In this document: positions 1 through 6,459 of the stretch, piece after piece
How positions within the stretch are numbered: the stretch's first letter is position 1
Layout of the letters: each line of letters starts with the position of its first letter
NCBI GenBank assembly: GCA_034429745.1
Contig: DAOUFY010000154.1
Location: 1-10,053, forward strand
DNA: 10,053 bases
DNA from: JBAXBF01 sp034429745
Lineage (GTDB): Bacteria; Chloroflexota; Anaerolineae; Anaerolineales; DRKV01
Direction of reading: 5' to 3'
The notes under the pieces: generated by a model
Told to the model about the DNA's origin: nothing
Seen by the model: only the letters and a program-made list of their open reading frames with translations
The model's database searches: none
Position numbers and translations under genes: made by a program

Positions 1-15
1 CCGATCTTAACACAC

Positions 16-417
16 ATGGAAAACGAGGAGGTTGGATTGGTCAAAGTATTGGTTGTAGATGATGAAGTTGATTTAGCAGAATACATAGCTGATGAGTTAC
101 GTAATGAAAATTTTGATACAGATACTGCTTATGATGGAGTTGAAGCCGTTCTAAAAACACTTGATGGTATTTATGATGTGGTTTTACTAGACATTCGAAT
201 GCCAAAATTAGATGGAATTGGCGCATTAAAAATTATTAAGCGCGTATTGCCTGATTTGCCCATAATTATGTTCACTGGTCAAGCAGGGCGTGGTGATATG
301 ATAGCATCTACTCGATTGGGTGCTTACACATGCCTTCTTAAACCAGTTAGCCTTAATCAACTCGTTGAAACCATCTATCAAGTAGTAGTACCTAAAGAAA
401 AATTTCAACAAAAGTAG
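16..417 (+). CDS. single-domain response regulator (CheY-like receiver)
   Basis: This is a receiver domain with no output domain. It would be phosphorylated by a histidine kinase and signal through protein-protein contact. The hallmark residues are visible, numbered from the ATG: acidic pair D15/D16, phospho-acceptor D59 in LLDIRMP, switch T87 in FTG, and K109-P110. The length of about 126-133 aa fits one receiver and a short tail, so no DNA-binding domain is present. The start is uncertain. The ATG at 16 has no ribosome site, whereas GAGGAGG at 25-31 sits 5 bases before an in-frame TTG at 37, which would give the classic beginning MVKVLVVDDE. The coordinates given are the outer limit. The gene lies 14 bases upstream of a NusG-like gene and is probably co-transcribed with it. 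Its kinase is not in the window. The domain call is firm; the role in glycan regulation is inferred from neighbours. Confidence 0.9.
   Translation: MENEEVGLVKVLVVDDEVDLAEYIADELRNENFDTDTAYDGVEAVLKTLDGIYDVVLLDIRMPKLDGIGALKIIKRVLPDLPIIMFTGQAGRGDMIASTRLGAYTCLLKPVSLNQLVETIYQVVVPKEKFQQK
25..31 (+). promoter_or_regulatory. ribosome binding site favouring a TTG start at 37
   Basis: GAGGAGG is a strong Shine-Dalgarno match lying inside the longest reading frame, 5 bases before an in-frame TTG. It suggests that the receiver protein really begins at 37 rather than at the ATG at 16, which has no such site within the 15 bases visible upstream. Confidence 0.5.
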
Positions 418-431
418 TTTTTACAATACCA

Positions 432-941
432 ATGGGTATTCAGTGGTATGCACTCCGCAGTAAACCCCAAAAAGAAAATGCTCTATGGCAGCATGTGATC
501 AGTTTAGGGTACGAGGTTTTCTACCCACGATTGCGGGTTCACCCTGTTAATCCTCGCGCACGAAAAATTAAGCCCTATTTCCCCGGTTATCTATTTATTC
601 ATGTGGATTTAGACTCTTGCGGCTTATCTACTTTTCAGTGGATGACACACGCAATCGGCATTGTCAGCTTCGGAGGAGAACCAGCTGCTGTACCAGATGC
701 CTTAATTATTGCCTTAAAAAAACGTATCCAAGAAATCCAAGATGCAGGTGGAGAACTCTTTGAACAACTACATAGTGGTGATAAAATTAACCTCGAAGGT
801 GGACCTTTTAAAGGGTATGAAGCTATTTTTGATACTCGTATATCAGGTACTGATAGAGTCCGTGTTTTACTCCGTTTGCTTAGCGATCAATATATTCCGT
901 TGGAATTAGACGCTTCCAATATCTCTAAAAAGATCACCTAA
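432..941 (+). CDS. NusG/RfaH-like transcription antitermination factor paralogue
   Basis: A 169-aa protein with the two-part NusG layout. The N-terminal NGN domain (about residues 3-100) shows WYALRSKPQKE, the aromatic stretch YEVFYPRLR and the diagnostic FPGYLFIHVD at 50-59. A short C-terminal KOW domain (about 114-160) shows GDKINLEGGPFKGYEAIF. Such NusG paralogues (RfaH, LoaP, UpxY families) bind RNA polymerase through the NGN domain and help it read through long polysaccharide or secondary-metabolite operons. It is not housekeeping NusG by context: there is no secE, rplK or rplA nearby, and gmd follows after 30 bases. The start is the first ATG after the upstream stop and lacks a clear ribosome site, so coupling to the gene 14 bases upstream is plausible. 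Its recruitment site is not recognisable to me; I found no ops-type element. Which subfamily it belongs to cannot be settled by eye. Confidence 0.88.
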   Translation: MGIQWYALRSKPQKENALWQHVISLGYEVFYPRLRVHPVNPRARKIKPYFPGYLFIHVDLDSCGLSTFQWMTHAIGIVSFGGEPAAVPDALIIALKKRIQEIQDAGGELFEQLHSGDKINLEGGPFKGYEAIFDTRISGTDRVRVLLRLLSDQYIPLELDASNISKKIT

Positions 942-957
942 AATAATTAATTTAATA

Positions 958-963
958 AAGGAG
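958..963 (+). promoter_or_regulatory. ribosome binding site deciding the GTG start of gmd
   Basis: AAGGAG lies 8 bases before GTG at 972. It supports this non-ATG start, from which the protein begins MKKALISGITGQDG with the nucleotide-binding loop at the normal distance from the N-terminus. Confidence 0.75.
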
Positions 964-971
964 AATCCATT

Positions 972-2042
972 GTGAAAAAAGCATTAATCAGTGGTATTAC
1001 AGGTCAAGATGGCTCTTATTTAGCGGAACTATTATTATTTAAAGGGTACGAAGTTCATGGAATAATTAGACGCGCTAGTACATTTAATACGCGCCGTATT
1101 GATCATATTTATTCCGATCCTCACAATGCTAATAAAAGCAATCTTCATTTGCATTATGGAGATCTTGACAGCAGCGGTAATTTATTAGATATCTTATACA
1201 ACGTTCAACCAGATGAAATTTACAATCTGGCAGCTCAAAGCCATGTTCGGGTCAGCTTTGATCTCCCTGAATATACTGGGAATATCACCGGCCTAGGCAC
1301 AATTCGTTTCCTCGAAGCAATAAGAAAAAGTGGAGTAAAAGCTCGTTTTTATCAAGCTTCTTCCAGTGAAATGTTCGGTAGCGCACCACCCCCTCAAAAT
1401 GAGGAAACCCCATTCCAGCCTCAATCCCCATATGCAGCAGCAAAAGTATATTCTTACTGGGTTACCCGTAACTATCGTGAAGGGTACCATTTATTTGCCA
1501 GCAATGGAATTTTATTCAACCATGAATCTTCGCGCAGAGGAGAAACTTTCGTCACTCGCAAGATCACCCGTGCCTTAGCTGCGATTAAAGCTGGAAAACA
1601 ACAATACCTATATTTAGGTAATCTTGATGCAAAAAGAGATTGGGGGTATGCACCAGATTATGTCGCAGCAATGTGGAAAATGCTTCAATATGATGTTGCA
1701 GACGATTTTGTTATTGGCACAGGTGAGTCGCATTCCGTTCGTGATTTTCTTGACGAAGCCTTTGGTTACTTAAACATGGATTGGCATGATTACGTAAAAA
1801 TTGATCCCAGATATTTTCGACCAACCGAAGTGAATCACTTACTTGCAGACCCAAGCAAAGCACGAAAACTTCTGGGCTGGGAACCAAGAGTTCGATTCCA
1901 CGAATTGGTTCGAATTATGGTTGATGCAGATTTAGAACTTCTCGGGCTTCCTTCACCCGGCGAGGGAAGAAAAATTATCGAGAAGCATCATAAGGAATGG
2001 CACCGTTGGGAATCTCAAGTGATAAGCATGGACAACCACTAA
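972..2042 (+). CDS. gmd: GDP-mannose 4,6-dehydratase
   Basis: Converts GDP-D-mannose to GDP-4-keto-6-deoxy-D-mannose in the cytoplasm, the branch point to GDP-L-fucose, GDP-D-rhamnose and related sugars for surface glycans. It is an extended short-chain dehydrogenase/reductase. Visible are the Rossmann loop GITGQDG at 8-14, the RR-STFNTRRIDH segment near 33-45 typical of Gmd, NLAAQSHVRVSF near 85-96, the catalytic region SSSEMFG at 130-136, and Y154/K158 of the YxxxK motif. NHES-RRGETFVTRKIT at about 183-197 is the Gmd signature. The length of 356 aa is normal for the family. One change is notable: the usual NHESPRRGE reads NHESSRRGE (Ser187 in place of Pro). GTG start with a good ribosome site. 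It follows the NusG-like gene by 30 bases. No reductase or epimerase (Fcl/WcaG, Rmd) follows, so the final sugar cannot be named. The enzyme call is very secure. Confidence 0.97.
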   Translation: MKKALISGITGQDGSYLAELLLFKGYEVHGIIRRASTFNTRRIDHIYSDPHNANKSNLHLHYGDLDSSGNLLDILYNVQPDEIYNLAAQSHVRVSFDLPEYTGNITGLGTIRFLEAIRKSGVKARFYQASSSEMFGSAPPPQNEETPFQPQSPYAAAKVYSYWVTRNYREGYHLFASNGILFNHESSRRGETFVTRKITRALAAIKAGKQQYLYLGNLDAKRDWGYAPDYVAAMWKMLQYDVADDFVIGTGESHSVRDFLDEAFGYLNMDWHDYVKIDPRYFRPTEVNHLLADPSKARKLLGWEPRVRFHELVRIMVDADLELLGLPSPGEGRKIIEKHHKEWHRWESQVISMDNH

Positions 2043-2111
2043 AATTCGCCGCATCCTCTCATAACGCCCTTGCAACACACCAATGTAAACCCATAGACGA
2101 TATACACGACA

Positions 2112-4262
2112 ATGAATAAATCACTTGCTGCATCTTTTCAGTTGACAGCCGCGCTTGGCTTCCTATGGATTGGATATCAAGCATGCTTAGCTTTTTATGA
2201 TATCGCGGCAAATTTCGGAAAATTTATTCTCCCTTGGAAGCTTTCATTTCTTTTCTTTTGCTTTTTCACGCTCATCGCCCTATCCATTGTCCTTTTTTAT
2301 ATCTGGCTACCCGAAAAATGCCATAAGAGATTTTCATTCGTTGTAACTTTACGAGAAAAATTTTCTCCAATCAGGTACCTGCTTATTCTTATCTTTATAA
2401 TATCCCCTATATACTTTTTTCAATATACACACTGGGGATTCCAGTTTTCCAATGAATATATTCATTTGTTTGTCTATTTAATCGAGTCATTTGCAACAAC
2501 CTTTTTGCTTACAAAATCCAATCAAAAAATTGTCAGCATACCTACTTTGTTGGTTGGTTTCCTTTTATGCGGTGCTTCTTATACCATTGCTGTTGCTTTT
2601 AGTTGGGTTTCTGAATATCCATTATCATTATCATGGTCTGAAGGTAATCGCATATATGACTATTCCCTTCTCTTTGGCAAACACCTCTATAATTACCCAA
2701 TGGATAAGCCATTAAAGGCAAACCTAGACTTTGGAAGGCAATTACTATGGGGTTTGCCATTTCTCATTCCGAATGTGAAGATATGGCATGTACGTTTTTG
2801 GAATGCTTTATGTTCCACGTTGCCTTACTTTTTATTTTGCCTTACATTGTTTCACAAGCCATCAAGAAAAAGAATAACCTGGCTGCTACTGGGACTTTAT
2901 GGATTTGTTTTTTTTCAACAAACAGACATTTACCCAACAATTATCATCTCTGCTCTATTGACAGCATTAGCATGGCATTTAGGCTGGAAAAAAGGCTGGG
3001 GATTGCTTGTAGTTGCTAGTGTTTTCGCTTCTCAAAGCCGATCAACTTGGGCTTTAGCTCCAGCAATTTGGGCTGCAGCATTATCAATCATGGATCAGCT
3101 TTCTCAAAAAAAAGACCTGAGGCAATGGTGGCATATTCCTATTTTGTTAGCCATTATAGGTGCTTTTACCTCATTGTTTCTTTTTAAACCTGTACTAGGT
3201 TTATCTTCAATAATTTTCAACTCATCAACCATTTTGTGGGGATGGTTAACTTTATTAATCTTTATTCTTATACTATATCCTTTGATATTCTATCTTGCTG
3301 GAAAAAAATTTTTAAGTGATTTAATAAATAATAAGTTTACTCTTCTATTTTTATTTATTTTAGGCATTATTATTTTTATTAATTTCGGACTGCCCTATAT
3401 TAGGGCTAATATGAATATGGTTCAGTCACAACCTTTGTACTGGAATCGCTTATTGCCCAATTCAACCCATCCTATGGGACTACTGCTTGAGTTTCTAGTT
3501 GCTACTTGTCCATTAATAATTCTGATAATATTTCTTTTCTCAAAACAACAAGAAAGGCTACCAACGCTTGGAATTGCCGTTTTACTGATCCCACTAATTA
3601 CGTTTTTTATTATTGGCATTATCGCTAGTGTAAAAGCCGGCGGTGGAAACAACCTTCATAATTTCGATATGTTTTTAATTTGGTTATTTTGGATTTTTGC
3701 ACTTGCTATCAAACCTTATGATACCTCATCTTTGATAACTACTTTTAATCACTCAACCCTAGCAAAGATATGTTGTTTCTTTCTTGTTATCACCCCAACC
3801 ATGCCTTCTGTCTTAACGATAAGACCTCTCGAACTATATCCAGAAGAAAAGATAAATAACATTATCGTTAGAATCCAGCATGAAGTTGACAAAGCCAAAC
3901 ACAATGGTGAAATCCTTTTTATGGACCAAAGACAATTGCTCACCTTTGGCAAAATTAAAGGGGTAGATTTAGTCCCTGAATACGATAAAAAATATTTGAT
4001 GGATAAAGCACTTGAGGGCGATCATACCTACTTCGATGTTTTTTACTCAGATCTTGCTAATCATCGGTTTTCTCTTATTATTACAAACCCTTTACGAGTT
4101 CAATATTCTGATGAAAAAGAGACCGATTATGGTTTTAGCGAAGAAAATGACTTATGGGTGAAATGGATTGCGGAACCCGTTCTAACTTATTACGAACCAC
4201 TTGAAACTTATGGTAAAGGGCGCCGAGTGCAACTACTTATACCTAAAAAATTACCTAAATAA
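2112..4262 (+). CDS. large polytopic membrane protein, GT-C-like, function unknown
   Basis: A 716-aa protein I cannot assign to a named family. Residues 1-570 hold about 12-14 hydrophobic segments (for example near 10-30, 43-65, 88-105, 115-133, 143-164, 257-283, 298-323, 342-358, 372-396, 408-425, 458-476, 486-505, 517-533, 551-568). Between early segments is a loop with SWSEGNRIYDY (174-184) followed by GKHLYNYP. An acidic loop of this kind followed by G-x-LY resembles the first external loop of GT-C glycosyltransferases (PMT/ArnT/GT39 type). KAGGGNNLHNFDMFL (508-522) before a late membrane segment also recalls the K-x-G-x-N-Y motif of those enzymes. Residues 575-716 are soluble, with DQRQLLTFG, VPEYDKKYLMDKAL and LIITNPL, and probably lie outside the cell. 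The context after gmd supports a glycan role such as sugar transfer from a lipid carrier. The 69-base gap upstream and weak ribosome site leave the start less certain. The GT-C assignment is an inference. Confidence 0.8.
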   Translation: MNKSLAASFQLTAALGFLWIGYQACLAFYDIAANFGKFILPWKLSFLFFCFFTLIALSIVLFYIWLPEKCHKRFSFVVTLREKFSPIRYLLILIFIISPIYFFQYTHWGFQFSNEYIHLFVYLIESFATTFLLTKSNQKIVSIPTLLVGFLLCGASYTIAVAFSWVSEYPLSLSWSEGNRIYDYSLLFGKHLYNYPMDKPLKANLDFGRQLLWGLPFLIPNVKIWHVRFWNALCSTLPYFLFCLTLFHKPSRKRITWLLLGLYGFVFFQQTDIYPTIIISALLTALAWHLGWKKGWGLLVVASVFASQSRSTWALAPAIWAAALSIMDQLSQKKDLRQWWHIPILLAIIGAFTSLFLFKPVLGLSSIIFNSSTILWGWLTLLIFILILYPLIFYLAGKKFLSDLINNKFTLLFLFILGIIIFINFGLPYIRANMNMVQSQPLYWNRLLPNSTHPMGLLLEFLVATCPLIILIIFLFSKQQERLPTLGIAVLLIPLITFFIIGIIASVKAGGGNNLHNFDMFLIWLFWIFALAIKPYDTSSLITTFNHSTLAKICCFFLVITPTMPSVLTIRPLELYPEEKINNIIVRIQHEVDKAKHNGEILFMDQRQLLTFGKIKGVDLVPEYDKKYLMDKALEGDHTYFDVFYSDLANHRFSLIITNPLRVQYSDEKETDYGFSEENDLWVKWIAEPVLTYYEPLETYGKGRRVQLLIPKKLPK

Positions 4263-4279
4263 TATATTCATAATGACAG

Positions 4280-5344
4280 CTAGCAAATTCTTGGAAGAAT
4301 CTCACCACTTAACATGTCAATGATTCTGGTGCTTTTATATGCCGTTTTCAAAAGCACTTTGCGGGTGGGGTTATCTACAACCTCTCCAATAATCGCTGCA
4401 TCTTTGCCATAACGATGGTTATGCAATGTTTGCAATACTATGTCTGCATCTTCTTTACCTACGATAATCACAGCTTTACCTTCATTTGCCATATACAATG
4501 GATCAAACCCCATTAATTCACAAGCAGATAATACACTTGGCTTTATTGGAATCCATGGTTCCTGAATGACAATGCCTATTTTTGACTGCAACGCAATTTC
4601 ATTAAGCGTTGTTGCAAGTCCACCACGAGTCGGATCGCGCAGCACGTGGATTTTATTACTTACCTTGAGAAGCTCTTGAATCATATCCGATAACGGCGCG
4701 ACATCACTTTCAATTGCGCTCTCAAAACCAAGTTGTCCCCGAGCAGACAATATGGCAACTCCATGATCGCCAATTGTTCCACTGATGATGATAACATCTC
4801 CTGGTTGAGCATTATTGCCGCTGATATTTACCGATTTATTGATAACACCAACACCACTTGTACAGATATACAATCCATCCGCATTACCTTTCTCAACAAC
4901 CTTTGTATCTCCACTTACTATAATTACTCCAGCTTCATCTGCAGCTGCTCTCATTGAAGCTACAACATCAGCTAACACTTTTAGTGGCAATCCTTCTTCA
5001 ATGATAAATCCTGCAGTTAACGCCTTAGGGATCGCTCCAACCATGGCTAAATCATTTACTGTTCCACACACCGCTAATTTTCCAATATCACCGCCTGGAA
5101 AAAAGAGAGGTTGGACTGTGTGAGAATCTGTACTATAGGCTATTCTGTCTTTATCCAAAATCATTACTCCTGCATCATCGCCTTGACGCAATACAGGATT
5201 TTCAAAACAAGGGTAAAAAACATGACGAATGAGGTCATGACTCATCTTTCCCCCACTACCATGCCCCATAACAATATGTTCGCGCTGAGAAATTGGTAAT
5301 GGGCACTGTGCATTTGCAAAACTTATCTCATCATTGTTAATCAT
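4280..5344 (-). CDS. hypE: hydrogenase maturation protein HypE (carbamoyl dehydratase)
   Basis: HypE receives a carbamoyl group from HypF on its C-terminal cysteine and dehydrates it with ATP to a thiocyanate, the source of the cyanide ligands of the [NiFe]-hydrogenase iron. It is a PurM/AIR-synthase-fold protein. Visible are GHGSGGKM (27-34), RQGDDAGVM (53-61) for nucleotide and metal binding, STDSHTVQPLFFPGGDIGKL (71-90), GTVNDLAMVGA (94-104), a SGDTKVV segment near 146, and DPTRGGLATTLNEIA near 230. The protein ends in PRIC, so the essential terminal Cys354 is present and nothing is truncated. The N-terminus carries a short extension (about 20 aa, with CPLPI) seen in many HypE proteins. 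The start ATG overlaps the end of hypD by 8 bases, with AAGGA 8 bases upstream, indicating translational coupling. The gene ends 17 bases from the convergent membrane-protein gene. Confidence 0.97.
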   Translation of the reverse strand: MINNDEISFANAQCPLPISQREHIVMGHGSGGKMSHDLIRHVFYPCFENPVLRQGDDAGVMILDKDRIAYSTDSHTVQPLFFPGGDIGKLAVCGTVNDLAMVGAIPKALTAGFIIEEGLPLKVLADVVASMRAAADEAGVIIVSGDTKVVEKGNADGLYICTSGVGVINKSVNISGNNAQPGDVIIISGTIGDHGVAILSARGQLGFESAIESDVAPLSDMIQELLKVSNKIHVLRDPTRGGLATTLNEIALQSKIGIVIQEPWIPIKPSVLSACELMGFDPLYMANEGKAVIIVGKEDADIVLQTLHNHRYGKDAAIIGEVVDNPTRKVLLKTAYKSTRIIDMLSGEILPRIC

Positions 5345-6434
5345 TAGCTAGATCCTTTTTATATAAATAATAAGCAGAACAAGCTCCTTCTCCTGAAACC
5401 ATAGGTGCCCCTAATGGATGTCGAGGAGTGCACTCTTTTCCAAACGCTGTGCACTGAAATGGCTTTTTCACCCCTGTTAGTATCTCCCCCGCTATACATA
5501 TTTCAGATTCTTGAGTCATAATAGCTTCTTTTGCAAATATTTTTTCTGCATCGAACCTTTCATATTCTTCTCTAATGCATAACCCGCTCTGTGGAATAGA
5601 TCCAATGCCTCGCCATTTCCGATCACAAGGTTTAAAAACTTTTTGAATAATCGCCTGAGCCTCTTTATTACCTTCTAAAGTAACCACTCTACTATAAGCA
5701 TTCTCGACTAGGTATTTATTCCTTTCCAATAACCTCACTACTTGTAATATACCTTTTAAAATATCCACAGGTTCAAACCCAGTTACAACTATTGGGACTT
5801 TGTATTTTTCTGCAATAGGTAAATATTCCCAATAACCCATTACTGAACAAACATGACCGGCTGCAAGAAAACCCTGAACGCGATTCATTTTATCTTCAAG
5901 AATAGCTTTCATTGCAGGTGGAACACAAACATGGGCTCCTAGCACACTGAAATTCGTTAAGCCCAATTTTTCTGCTTGAAGAATACTCATAGCATTTGCA
6001 GGAGCTGTAGTTTCAAACCCGATGGCTAAAAACACAACATTTTTATTTGGATTTTTTTGTGCCAAACGTACCGCATCTAAGGGAGAATAAACTACTCTAA
6101 CATCTCCCCCTTTAGCTCTTACTTGAAATAAATCTTCATATGAGCCAGGTACACGTAACATATCTCCATATGACGTAAATATTACATTTTCCATAGAAGC
6201 TATTGATACTGCTCTGTCAATAACTTCCGTTGGGGTTACACATACTGGACAGCCGGGACCATGAATCAATTCAATAGTCTTCGGCAATAGTTGATCCAAT
6301 CCATTTTTTAGGATGGAATGAGTTTGACCACCACATATCTCCATAATAGTCCATGGATGAGTAGCAGCTTCTTTGATTTCTTTAACAAGCATATCTACAA
6401 GATTAGGATCTCGATACTCTTCCAAATATTTCAT
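5337..6434 (-). CDS. hypD: hydrogenase maturation protein HypD
   Basis: HypD is the iron-sulfur scaffold that, with HypC, holds the iron while it receives CN and CO before transfer to the hydrogenase large subunit. Visible are the thiol motifs MEICGGQTHS with C34, and HGPGCPVCVTP with C62 and C65. GFETTAP lies at 139-145, with GHVCSVMG and VTGFEPVDIL in the middle domains. The C-terminal cluster ligands C313, C328, C335 and C352 have the C-x14-C-x6-C-x16-C spacing of the HypD [4Fe-4S] site, within CTPRHPLGAPMVSGEGACSAYY. Length 365 aa is normal and every key cysteine is present. AGGA lies 9 bases before the ATG. Only 25 bases separate it from the end of hypF, so hypC, commonly just upstream of hypD, is missing here. 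HypD needs a HypC-type partner, which must be encoded elsewhere if the pathway works. Confidence 0.97.
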   Translation of the reverse strand: MKYLEEYRDPNLVDMLVKEIKEAATHPWTIMEICGGQTHSILKNGLDQLLPKTIELIHGPGCPVCVTPTEVIDRAVSIASMENVIFTSYGDMLRVPGSYEDLFQVRAKGGDVRVVYSPLDAVRLAQKNPNKNVVFLAIGFETTAPANAMSILQAEKLGLTNFSVLGAHVCVPPAMKAILEDKMNRVQGFLAAGHVCSVMGYWEYLPIAEKYKVPIVVTGFEPVDILKGILQVVRLLERNKYLVENAYSRVVTLEGNKEAQAIIQKVFKPCDRKWRGIGSIPQSGLCIREEYERFDAEKIFAKEAIMTQESEICIAGEILTGVKKPFQCTAFGKECTPRHPLGAPMVSGEGACSAYYLYKKDLAND

Positions 6435-6459
6435 AATGGATTATCCTATGATAAGTGGG

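Noticed and set aside
432..941. Housekeeping nusG as the identity of the NusG-like gene
   Set aside because: There are no secE or ribosomal protein neighbours, and the gene sits among glycan genes, so a specialised paralogue is the better reading.
2043..2111. Possible internal promoter (TTGCAA near 2070) before the membrane-protein gene
   Set aside because: No acceptable -10 hexamer is found at 16-18 bases, and the gap is more simply an operon spacer. No terminator is visible either.
4287..4300. Perfect inverted repeat ATTCTT-GG-AAGAAT near the end of hypE
   Set aside because: The arms are AT-rich, the loop is 2 bases, it lies inside the hypE coding sequence and no T-run follows, so it is not a credible terminator.
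4815..5123. Plus-strand open frame of 102 codons inside hypE
   Set aside because: It is antisense to hypE and low-complexity (rich in A, S, P, T), as expected from the reverse strand of that gene.
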